Below, piece by piece: positions 35,047 through 42,269 of a stretch of DNA of 53,520 nucleotides. Positions within the stretch are counted from its first letter, which is position 1. Every line of letters begins with the position of its first letter. The notes beneath the pieces were generated by a model that saw only the letters and a program-made list of their open reading frames with translations, ran no database searches and had not been told where the DNA came from. The position numbers were made by a program, and so were the translations under genes. Source of the DNA: an uncultured Bacteroidales bacterium (GTDB lineage Bacteria; Bacteroidota; Bacteroidia; Bacteroidales; UBA1715); assembly GCA_937892155.1 (NCBI GenBank), contig CALAUG010000005.1, positions 1 through 53,520 on the forward strand, written 5' to 3'.

Positions 35047-35271
35047 ATGAGACCGAAGAGAAAAATCACACGAGAGGATTATCTCCGGGCGAACCGCAAA
35101 GCAAGCCGAGAAGCGGAGATAGATTACTTTGGACACGCGTTATGTCACACACGAGTCCATAAGTCTAAAAAAATTTATGACAGAAATAAAATAAAGGCAG
35201 GCGATAAACACCTGCCTTTTTTGTTTTTCAAGCAACAAACTATTCTAAGAAAGGTAGTCTATCTTTTTTAG
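35047..35271 (+). CDS. Small basic protein read through a terminator; candidate ArfA-like ribosome-rescue factor
   Basis: The frame encodes 74 residues, beginning MRPKRKITREDYLRANRKAS and continuing REAEIDYFGH, then HTRVHKSKKIYDRNKIKAG. A perfect intrinsic terminator occupies codons 49-61, and no stop codon occurs before its T-run; the first in-frame stop (TAG, 35269-35271) is 47 nt past the T-run. Most transcripts should therefore end in codon 58 or 59 and lack a stop codon. The protein is small, very basic and lysine-rich after an amphipathic start. In E. coli, arfA has the same layout, so that ArfA is made in quantity only when tmRNA rescue fails. A lost stop codon in an ordinary gene is the alternative. 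Confidence 0.6.
   Translation: MRPKRKITREDYLRANRKASREAEIDYFGHALCHTRVHKSKKIYDRNKIKAGDKHLPFLFFKQQTILRKVVYLF
35193..35228 (+). terminator. Intrinsic terminator inside the open reading frame
   Basis: Stem AAAGGCAGG (35193-35201) pairs perfectly with CCTGCCTTT (35211-35219) around a 9-nt loop, followed by six Ts (35217-35222) and five more after one G. It also serves the upstream secreted-protein gene. It lies fully inside the frame 35047-35271. Confidence 0.92.
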
Positions 35272-35590
35272 GCAATTTTTTGTTTACTTCGTTCCAAGCA
35301 TGTTGTATCAATTCGCACAACAAATTGTCTTTTACATCGCTTTGCATCGATATTTGATTCCAGTATTTCTTATTCCAATGGAAGGCCCCCTCAACAGCGA
35401 CGAATTGCTCACGCAGTTCCACCGCACGTTCAGGATCACATTTTAAGACCACAATATCTGGATGATTCATAGAAACGCAGGCAAATATTTTCCCCTTCAA
35501 GCGAAAAGCCAAAAGATTGTCATCAAAAGGCATATCTTCCGAAACCAACGGCAATGAAAGACAATATTCCCGAAATGTTTCTATATTCAT
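35240..35590 (-). CDS. MmcQ/YjbR family protein
   Basis: A 116-residue protein of the MmcQ/YjbR fold (CyaY-like). The start MNIETFREYCLSLPLVSEDM is characteristic, with the conserved DDNLLAFRLKGKIFACV and LREQFVAVEGAFHWNKKYWN following. The function of the family is unknown; DNA binding has been proposed. The open frame extends upstream across the tRNA-Ser gene, but that part is antisense noise and the ATG at 35590 is the family start. Its 3' end overlaps the tail of the frame 35047-35271 by 32 nt on the opposite strand. Confidence 0.88.
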   Translation of the reverse strand: MNIETFREYCLSLPLVSEDMPFDDNLLAFRLKGKIFACVSMNHPDIVVLKCDPERAVELREQFVAVEGAFHWNKKYWNQISMQSDVKDNLLCELIQHAWNEVNKKLPKKDRLPFLE

Positions 35591-35613
35591 GTTTTGGGGT
35601 TTACTATTAGGTA

Positions 35614-35640
35614 CAAAAAAAGCTCGTGTTGTACGAGCTT
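35614..35640 (-). terminator. Terminator of tRNA-Ser
   Basis: On the minus strand AAGCTCGT (35640-35633) pairs with ACGAGCTT (35627-35620) around a 5-nt loop and is followed by a T-run to 35614. It lies 18 nt after the tRNA and 24 nt before the MmcQ/YjbR ATG. Confidence 0.88.
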
Positions 35641-35656
35641 CAATTCCAATATTTGA

Positions 35657-35743
<87 letters not shown>

Positions 35744-35848
35744 GCTGCAAATGTACACTTTTTTTGAATTGAACATTCTCCCCAAGGATTTTTTTTCGAA
35801 AAATATTCCATTTTATTCGCAATTATCTCAAAACAAACATTTTACACT

Positions 35849-35878
35849 TTTGTAGAATGGGATATTTTTGTATTTTTG
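35849..35878 (+). promoter_or_regulatory. Promoter of the NSS symporter operon
   Basis: TTTG at 35849-35852 and TATTTTTG at 35871-35878, 18 nt apart, match the Bacteroidota consensus. A second TATTTTTG lies immediately upstream (35863-35870). Transcription would start about 13 nt before the ATG at 35897. Confidence 0.65.
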
Positions 35879-35896
35879 TGCGACTTCTTTAAACTG

Positions 35897-37678
35897 ATGG
35901 CAGAAAGACAACAATCTTGGGGTTCCCGTTTGGGACTTATCTTGGCAATGGCAGGTAGTGCTGTTGGCTTGGGGAACTTTTTGCGATTTCCTATTCAAGC
36001 AGTACAAAATGGCGGTGGAGCCTTTATAATCCCTTATCTTGTGTCATTTGTTTTATTAGGAATTCCGTTGGCAATGATAGAATGGTCGACAGGAAAATTT
36101 GGTGGATTACGAGGATTCCATACTCCTCCACTCATTATGCAACATTTAAACAAGCATCGTTTTTGGAAATACGCCGGAACCATGGCCTTGTTCTCAAGCA
36201 TTATCATTTGCTCTTATTATTGTTTTATAGAGAGCTGGATACTTTCCTATACCATCCATTCCATTATAGGAACATTTGATGGAATGTCGGAAAGTGAAAT
36301 ATCAGCATTTTTTGATACATATTTGGATTGGAAAACTTCTAATACACTCATTCCATACGACACACTCATATCGTTTTTGCTGTGTTTAGCATTGAACATA
36401 TACATACTTCGTAATGGTATTTCCAAGGGTATAGAACGTGTGGCAAAAATTTCGATGCCACTACTTTTAATATTTGGAATTTTTCTTGTAATAAAAGCAT
36501 TTACCCTGGAAGCAGGTGTTGATGGAGTTTCATTTGATAGCTCCGTTGCATTTAACTTTTTATGGTCACCAGACTTTGATTCATTGCTCAATCCAAAAGT
36601 ATGGCTTGCCGCGGCTGGACAAGTATTTTTCACATTGTCACTCGGTATGGGAGCTTTGCAAACGTATGCCTCTTATTTGAAAGAAACTGACGACATCGCT
36701 TTGAACTCGGTAACGACGGCTTTTACCAACGAATTTACAGAGATTGTTTTGGGAGGATCGATTATTATTCCTATAGCCATTGGATATTTTGGCATTGACA
36801 AAGTAATAGAACTTACTAGTTTTGGAGGATTTGGATTAGGATTTAGAACAATGCCGTTTTTATTTGAACAATGGGGAACAGTACTTTCTGCTTTAGCAGG
36901 ATTTGCCTTTTTCGGATTGTTGTTTTTCGCATCAATAACATCATCTCTTTCCATTGCGCAACCATTTGTTGCATTCCTGTCAAACAACTACGATTGGTCG
37001 CAAAAAAAATCATCCAACATTCTTTTTGTTATTTTACTCATTATGGCACTTCCCTGTATATTCTTCTTTTCCGAAGGAGTCTTCGATGAATATGATTATT
37101 GGGGAGCCACAATTTCACTGTTCATATACGCATCAATAGAGGCTGTAGGATTTTCATGGATATTAGGTATTGACAAAGGTTGGGCAATGATTACAGACCA
37201 CGCCGACATACACTTGCCGAAACTTTTCCGATTTGCCTTAAAATACATAACACCTACCTTATTGATTGTTATATTTTTAGCAGCACTGGTAAAACCGAAA
37301 GACGACGACTGGTCTTTACTTAGTTTTAAAGGATGGGAGTTAGATAATTCAAGCATCATTGGCGAACTAAGCCACCAAAATATTGGGCCTAATTGCGACT
37401 GGTTCGCAGACGAATTCTATGCGGAAAACGAAGGAGTTGTAAAAGAAATCACAAATTCCACTATCGTTGTTGAAGGGAAAACCTATAAACTACCTGACAA
37501 CGCAGAAGTATTAGTTTCGGTTGACGAGACAGTTTCATACGGAAACACCCTATATAAAGGGAACGTAGTCAACAGAGTATTTTACATTGATGCATGCAGA
37601 ATAGGATTACTGCTATTCTTTATAGCATTATGTCTTTTAGTTCATTTTGCTAAAAAACGAGAAATTGTACATTTTTAA
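35897..37678 (+). CDS. Sodium-dependent symporter of the NSS (neurotransmitter:sodium symporter) family
   Basis: Sodium-coupled uptake of an amino acid or related compound. The protein begins with the family signature WGSRLGLILAMAGSAVGLGN, then FLRFPIQAVQNGGGAFIIPY, which shape the sodium and substrate sites of LeuT-type carriers. About 12 membrane segments are visible. At 593 residues it is longer than typical bacterial members (about 450-500): a polar stretch of about 100 residues lies before the last helix and contains EGVVKEITNSTIVVEGKTY and VSVDETVSYGNTLYKGNV, which looks like a small beta-barrel. The ATG at 35897 gives the usual N-terminus. It is followed by a MetS-like subunit and a nitroreductase. 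Confidence 0.93.
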   Translation: MAERQQSWGSRLGLILAMAGSAVGLGNFLRFPIQAVQNGGGAFIIPYLVSFVLLGIPLAMIEWSTGKFGGLRGFHTPPLIMQHLNKHRFWKYAGTMALFSSIIICSYYCFIESWILSYTIHSIIGTFDGMSESEISAFFDTYLDWKTSNTLIPYDTLISFLLCLALNIYILRNGISKGIERVAKISMPLLLIFGIFLVIKAFTLEAGVDGVSFDSSVAFNFLWSPDFDSLLNPKVWLAAAGQVFFTLSLGMGALQTYASYLKETDDIALNSVTTAFTNEFTEIVLGGSIIIPIAIGYFGIDKVIELTSFGGFGLGFRTMPFLFEQWGTVLSALAGFAFFGLLFFASITSSLSIAQPFVAFLSNNYDWSQKKSSNILFVILLIMALPCIFFFSEGVFDEYDYWGATISLFIYASIEAVGFSWILGIDKGWAMITDHADIHLPKLFRFALKYITPTLLIVIFLAALVKPKDDDWSLLSFKGWELDNSSIIGELSHQNIGPNCDWFADEFYAENEGVVKEITNSTIVVEGKTYKLPDNAEVLVSVDETVSYGNTLYKGNVVNRVFYIDACRIGLLLFFIALCLLVHFAKKREIVHF

Positions 37679-37693
37679 TTTATCATTTTTATT

Positions 37694-37789
37694 ATGACGA
37701 CATCCGCTTTGATAATAATGCTTTTTGTACAAGGGTCAATTACTCTTATCACAGCGTATTTGTTTTATCGAGTATTGAAGAAAAAATAA
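37694..37789 (+). CDS. MetS-like small subunit of NSS transporter (31 aa)
   Basis: A 31-codon frame directly after the symporter gene (15 nt gap) and 1 nt before the nitroreductase ATG. The product starts MTTSALIIMLFVQGSITLIT and ends FYRVLKKK: one membrane helix with a short basic tail. NSS transporters of Corynebacterium and many other bacteria have such a one-helix partner (MetS in MetPS), typically starting M(S/T)xSAIxM. Position and composition fit this family well. It is too short for most gene finders. Confidence 0.78.
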   Translation: MTTSALIIMLFVQGSITLITAYLFYRVLKKK

Positions 37790-37790
37790 T

Positions 37791-38318
37791 ATGGAAAATT
37801 TTTACTCATTAGTTCAAACTCGTCGAAGCACGAGAAAATTCAAATCAGACGCAGTGCCACAGGAAATTCAAGACAAACTGAAGGAGATTGTATTGATGGC
37901 TCCTGCAAGTAAACGAAGTAATCCTTGGGAATTTATATTCGTAGAAAACAAAGAAACCCTAACAAAACTTTCTACTTGCAAACAGATGGGAGGTGCATTT
38001 TTGAAAGATGCTCCACTCGCAGTTGTCGTTGTTGCAGATACACAAAAAAGTGATGTGTGGATTGAAGACACTTCTATTGCATCTATTTATCTTCAACTTG
38101 CAGCCGAAGATTTGGGTTTAGGAAGTTGTTGGATTCAGATGCGTTTACGAAAAGATGAATCAGGGAATTTTGCATCAGACAACATTAAAAATTTGCTGAA
38201 CATTCCTGAGAATTACGAAGTAACTTCTGTCGTAGCAATAGGTTATAAAGATGAAGAACGCAAACCTTTTGATTTAAACCGTCTACAAAAAGATAAAATC
38301 CACACAGAACAATTCTAA
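37791..38318 (+). CDS. Nitroreductase-family flavoprotein
   Basis: A 175-residue FMN-dependent oxidoreductase. It begins with the family signature FYSLVQTRRSTRKFKSD (FMN-binding RRSxRxF), then APASKRSNPWEF, and AAEDLGLGSCWIQMR in the dimer interface. Bacteroidota carry many such proteins with unknown natural substrates. It is the third gene of the symporter operon, suggesting but not proving a link to the transported compound. Its last four bases overlap the 3' end of the convergent ABC ATPase gene. Confidence 0.92.
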   Translation: MENFYSLVQTRRSTRKFKSDAVPQEIQDKLKEIVLMAPASKRSNPWEFIFVENKETLTKLSTCKQMGGAFLKDAPLAVVVVADTQKSDVWIEDTSIASIYLQLAAEDLGLGSCWIQMRLRKDESGNFASDNIKNLLNIPENYEVTSVVAIGYKDEERKPFDLNRLQKDKIHTEQF

Positions 38319-39319
38319 TCAAGCGTACTTAATTTCCGCAGAAGGTCGAAAATTGAATTGCACGTAAATTCATTTTCGGCTTTTTTTATTGTCCATATAG
38401 TATCGGTAATTTCTATATGCGTTTCTTGCTGTGTTTGACTTACGTCTATACCATGACGATGGAGCGCACGAATAGTCCAAAAAGTTTTTATAGCATCGCC
38501 AGAAACAGATACTGTTTTTCTGTAATCATAGCATATTTTAAACAATCCATTGGAAATATCAAAGTCGAAAGAATGCTTTTTGAAAGCCTGCTCAAACGAG
38601 CCGTTCAGCACTAAATCTTCAGGCGTACCGCATAGCATCGGTTTGTCTTTTTGCATCAGCCAAATTCTATCAGAAACCTGCAGAGCCAAATCCAATTCGT
38701 GCGTTGAAAGTAAAATAGATTTTGATGTAGAGTGAGCAAGTTCTCTTAACAATTTCATCACTTCTATGCGATTCGGCAAATCAAGATGTGCTGTCGGTTC
38801 ATCAAGTATGACGAATGGCGTATCCTGAGCCAGTGCTTTTGCTATCATTGTCCGTTGTTTTTCGCCATCGCTTAACTGCTCAACTTTTCGTGTTGCATAA
38901 TCCTGTAATCCAACTTTTTGTAAAGAATCTGTAATTATTGCTTTATCAGATTCCGTTATTGTCCCGAACCAATTTGTATAAGGGAAACGTCCCAGTGCAA
39001 CAACATCAAAAACAGTCATATTGGGAACGTTTACCGAATCGGTAAGGACAACACTCATTTTTCTAGCAAGCATATCCAAACTGAGTGTAGTAATATCCTC
39101 CTGCTCAATGAAAATCGTCCCTGCCAGCAATGGTTGCATTCCCGCCAATGTGCGTATTAACGTAGATTTTCCACTACCATTTGGTCCTAACAAACAAACC
39201 ATTTCTCCTTTGTACACCTGCGCGTTAAGATGCTCATTTACAACATAATGGCTGTCCTTATGTTGATAGCCGATAGTTACATCGGAGATTTCTATTATTG
39301 ACTTATAAAGGTTGCCCAT
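38315..39319 (-). CDS. ABC transporter ATPase for metal chelate (BtuD/FecE-like), C-terminal extension
   Basis: ATPase with Walker A GPNGSGKST, signature QLSDGEKQR and Walker B FVILDEPTAHLD followed by the STHELDLALQ H-loop; closest in type to BtuD/FecE/FhuC. The 334-residue protein has about 80 extra residues after the ATPase core (from about TVSVSGDAIKTFWTIRALHR), a pattern suggesting a small regulatory or nucleotide-binding module. No permease is adjacent; the BtuC-type permease and binding protein at 29212-31297 are the likely partners. It converges with the nitroreductase gene, overlapping by 4 nt. Its promoter was not identified. Confidence 0.9.
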   Translation of the reverse strand: MGNLYKSIIEISDVTIGYQHKDSHYVVNEHLNAQVYKGEMVCLLGPNGSGKSTLIRTLAGMQPLLAGTIFIEQEDITTLSLDMLARKMSVVLTDSVNVPNMTVFDVVALGRFPYTNWFGTITESDKAIITDSLQKVGLQDYATRKVEQLSDGEKQRTMIAKALAQDTPFVILDEPTAHLDLPNRIEVMKLLRELAHSTSKSILLSTHELDLALQVSDRIWLMQKDKPMLCGTPEDLVLNGSFEQAFKKHSFDFDISNGLFKICYDYRKTVSVSGDAIKTFWTIRALHRHGIDVSQTQQETHIEITDTIWTIKKAENEFTCNSIFDLLRKLSTLD

Positions 39320-39342
39320 TTACTACTTGATACTACACGCAT

Positions 39343-39374
39343 AAAAAAAGAGAGCTCTAGTGAACTCTCTCTTT
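39343..39374 (-). terminator. Terminator of tRNA-Pro
   Basis: On the minus strand AAAGAGAG (39374-39367) pairs with CTCTCTTT (39354-39347) and is followed by a T-run to 39343, directly after the tRNA. It lies 23 nt before the ABC ATPase start. Confidence 0.85.
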
Positions 39375-39375
39375 G

Positions 39376-39450
39376 TCGGGGTAACAGGATTCGAACCTGT
39401 GACCTCTTGGTCCCAAACCAAGCATACTAACCGGACTGTACTATACCCCG
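39376..39450 (-). tRNA. tRNA-Pro(UGG)
   Basis: Acceptor arms CGGGGTA (39450-39444) and TACCCCG (39383-39377) pair fully. The anticodon loop TTTGGGA gives UGG, and the T-arm contains GGTTCGAATCC. The 3' CCA is not encoded. Confidence 0.95.
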
Positions 39451-39510
39451 ATTTGACGTTGCAAAAGTAAATGTATTTTTTATAAAAGCAATAGATTTTA
39501 TAAAAATTTA

Positions 39511-41430
39511 CTACAAAGAAATTTGAAACATCACATTGTATCTCATTTTTCGCATGGATGGATAAAGTTCGTAGGAGTCGGGCAAGGAATATTTGTCATT
39601 ATATGACACGTTCGAAACCTTTGCCTGTAAAGCGATATTTGATGTTATGTCCCATTTTACAACGGCATAGCATTCTTTACCAGCATAAAAATATTGAGAA
39701 CTGGAAAAGAAATAACCCACATCATCTTCCCAGGCATACAAACGATTATCATACGGAGCATCAAATTGAGCGAAACGAAAACTACATTGTACCTTCTGCG
39801 ATGTTTCCCATACAATATCCTCGTACAATAAAATTCCAGTATCTATGTTTCTCGACAACTGCATACAAACTTTTAACCGCCATTTATCGTTTAATGACAA
39901 CGATGCATATAGTTTGTGATTCCGCTTTGAAGACATTTCAAAACCATCATCACCTTTTTCTGTTTGGCCCGCAAACGAACACTGATAATATGTTGTGATA
40001 TTTTTACATGGAGTGTACATGATTTTACATTTCAACGCGTTGCCTTTAGAAGGTACTTTGATATTTGTGTGTTCGTGAGGCATGCAAAACAAATCATGCG
40101 ATAACAATATTGTTTTCGTCCTATTGACGACTATTTTCAAATTAGTGGAAAAGCCAATTTCATTTTCTATATTGCTTTGCTTTCCAACAGCAGATGACAT
40201 AAAACTGGAGTATTTTGATTGATACATTCGTAAACTATGTGATAACATAACCTCGTCGGATAGAGCAAATTGCATTCCTTGTATCGCCGCCAATTTCCCA
40301 TTATTATCTATAGCTACTTCTCCGTATAGTCTTATATGACGTCTAAAATAATTATAAAACAAACTAGCATTTTGTATTACCGTATGGACAGTATCTTTTA
40401 GAAATGTATGCCGTACTAAAGCCGATCCAAAACGCATTCTTCCTAAATCGAATTGAGAATGAATTCCTATCAAAGAATAAGAAATTTGCTTTTTGTTAGC
40501 TATTTCTGAATGAGTACGATGATAACCAGTTTTTGAAATTGAAAAAGGGAATATACTATCATTTTTATAGGCACCATCTAATTTTCTTATAGACACAAAT
40601 GGAGTTATTTTTATTTTCCCAATCTTCACAGTCGCAGCAGCACCACGTGAAAATAAATATTCTGACGTGGAGCTATGTTTTGAAAGCTGTAATAACGGCG
40701 CACTGCCTGTAGGCTCCATAGAACTTCCAAACATCCCTCCTTGCGATACAACCAATCCTTGAGCAATTGAAAGACGATAATCTCCTAGTATTATATTGGA
40801 GAACAAACCACGGTCTTTTATTTGAAGATACGCCGATTGGGAGTCAAAACCTTTTTTTATAGTAAAAGATTCCCCCATGTCTTTTTTAAAAGTACACCCG
40901 AAAAACAATGTGTTGAATGATTGGAAACGATAGCGAATAATCTGTTTCTGCGCACCACCTTCGTAATTATAAAAGTCTTTATATTCTCGACTTTTTACAT
41001 TGGCTATAGAAACATTTGAAGCAAATGCATGTTTTCCTTGAGTTAATAATTCATTTATTGTTTTTTTACGAGAAACAGGAGATGCATAGCAAAACTGAGC
41101 AAGTAATTTTGCTTTTTCTATAGGAAGACCTAAAACAAATTGCAACTCATACACACTATATAGTGGCGCAACGTGAGAAACATAATAACACAAACTCTGT
41201 TTTTCAAAATCGGTTAAGAAAAATAACGGAGCAACATCTTCTTCTTGTAAATCATTTAAGTTGATTTTGTTATAAAAAAGTTCTTCTAAACTGTTTAACT
41301 CATCTTCTGAATAATCTTCCAAGTCATCATCAACGAATTGAGAGACAATATCAGACCACTCCTGACATGAAGCAGAAAAAGATATACATAACCACAAAAT
41401 GGTTACAAATAAATGTTGCGACTTTTTCAT
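39511..41430 (-). CDS. Secreted helix-hairpin-helix protein with beta-rich body
   Basis: A 639-residue envelope protein with signal peptide (KKSQHLFVTILWLCISFSAS). Residues about 50-115 form ComEA-like helix-hairpin-helix repeats (INLNDLQEEDVAPLFFLTD, then YSVYELQFVLGLPIEKAK). The rest consists of many alternating hydrophobic/aromatic strands, ending MRYNVMFQISL, which suggests an outer-membrane barrel. Such proteins are frequent in Bacteroidota and have no established function; a role with DNA is only suggested by the HhH motif. Its start codon sits 5 nt after a terminator-like hairpin (41436-41460), which is odd. Confidence 0.75.
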   Translation of the reverse strand: MKKSQHLFVTILWLCISFSASCQEWSDIVSQFVDDDLEDYSEDELNSLEELFYNKINLNDLQEEDVAPLFFLTDFEKQSLCYYVSHVAPLYSVYELQFVLGLPIEKAKLLAQFCYASPVSRKKTINELLTQGKHAFASNVSIANVKSREYKDFYNYEGGAQKQIIRYRFQSFNTLFFGCTFKKDMGESFTIKKGFDSQSAYLQIKDRGLFSNIILGDYRLSIAQGLVVSQGGMFGSSMEPTGSAPLLQLSKHSSTSEYLFSRGAAATVKIGKIKITPFVSIRKLDGAYKNDSIFPFSISKTGYHRTHSEIANKKQISYSLIGIHSQFDLGRMRFGSALVRHTFLKDTVHTVIQNASLFYNYFRRHIRLYGEVAIDNNGKLAAIQGMQFALSDEVMLSHSLRMYQSKYSSFMSSAVGKQSNIENEIGFSTNLKIVVNRTKTILLSHDLFCMPHEHTNIKVPSKGNALKCKIMYTPCKNITTYYQCSFAGQTEKGDDGFEMSSKRNHKLYASLSLNDKWRLKVCMQLSRNIDTGILLYEDIVWETSQKVQCSFRFAQFDAPYDNRLYAWEDDVGYFFSSSQYFYAGKECYAVVKWDITSNIALQAKVSNVSYNDKYSLPDSYELYPSMRKMRYNVMFQISL

Positions 41431-41460
41431 AAAAACCCCGCTGCCATAATGACAACGGGG
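41431..41460 (-). terminator. Terminator-like hairpin touching the next start codon
   Basis: On the minus strand CCCCGTTGTC (41460-41451) pairs, with two G-U wobbles, with GGCAGCGGGG (41445-41436), followed by TTTTT (41435-41431). The next base starts the ATG of the HhH gene. It may terminate the upstream three genes and block or regulate translation of the fourth. Confidence 0.7.
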
Positions 41461-41502
41461 AACAAGGAAAATTAAAAAGAAAAAAGGATTTTATTTCAAA
41501 TA

Positions 41503-42264
41503 CTAGAAAGTATAATGAATACCTAATGATATGTGTGCCTGAGTCGTATTGGTTTCAGCGGAAGGAACCAGCGAAGCCAAATCGCTAAACGATTCTGTTT
41601 TTATTGGAAATGACAGACCCAATTTTGTCACAACTTTCAAATGTTTCCCTCCTGCACGTACAAACAACATTGGCTCTACATGAAACATAACAAAATCGTT
41701 TCTCTTTAAATCTGGAGTGCTATAATTCCATTCGTAATCGTGGAACGAAGAAGAAAGTCTTGTTGACGCTCCCGCCGAAAAATTAGTGAGTTTAGCTCCA
41801 AAATTAACTTGTGCAAATGCTGTCCCGTAGCTGTTTTTATATGACTCGTAGGAACCTTCATAACAATCTTTAGCCCTTCCATATCCTCCGCCCACAAAAG
41901 TTTCCAATTTCAACACCGAATGATTCAACATATCGAAGCGAGCGAAACCGACTTCCGCATAATTGTGATTGTATATCCCTTGCTCAATAGGGTCTGTTAC
42001 TGATGTCGGATGGATATCCCCTTTCTTATTAAACAGATCATTATACTCCGAGTAATTCCCATACGAAGAACTTCCATCTATCATTACCCCAAACTTTTCA
42101 GAAAAAGCACAGGCTGCGTTGAGACTCAAACTATTCGTACTAGCAGACAATTCTATCTGCGTTTCTCCTTTTTCGTCGAACAAAGGAGCCGATGCCATCG
42201 GCGGGATATAAATTGAAGCACACCCCGTTAACAGCAATGGAAAGAGATAAAGGATTTTTTTCAT
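41503..42264 (-). CDS. Outer-membrane lipoprotein with beta-barrel-like body
   Basis: A 253-residue lipoprotein: ILYLFPLLLTGCASIYIPP has a standard lipobox (LLTGC, Cys15). The body has repeated alternating strands with LETFVGGGYGRAKD, FGAKLTNFSAGASTR and a final aromatic strand HISLGIHYTF, so it may form a small surface barrel or fold against the outer membrane. Function unknown. It starts 5 nt after the PGAP1-like gene and belongs to the same operon. Confidence 0.75.
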   Translation of the reverse strand: MKKILYLFPLLLTGCASIYIPPMASAPLFDEKGETQIELSASTNSLSLNAACAFSEKFGVMIDGSSSYGNYSEYNDLFNKKGDIHPTSVTDPIEQGIYNHNYAEVGFARFDMLNHSVLKLETFVGGGYGRAKDCYEGSYESYKNSYGTAFAQVNFGAKLTNFSAGASTRLSSSFHDYEWNYSTPDLKRNDFVMFHVEPMLFVRAGGKHLKVVTKLGLSFPIKTESFSDLASLVPSAETNTTQAHISLGIHYTF

Positions 42265-42269
42265 TGTTA

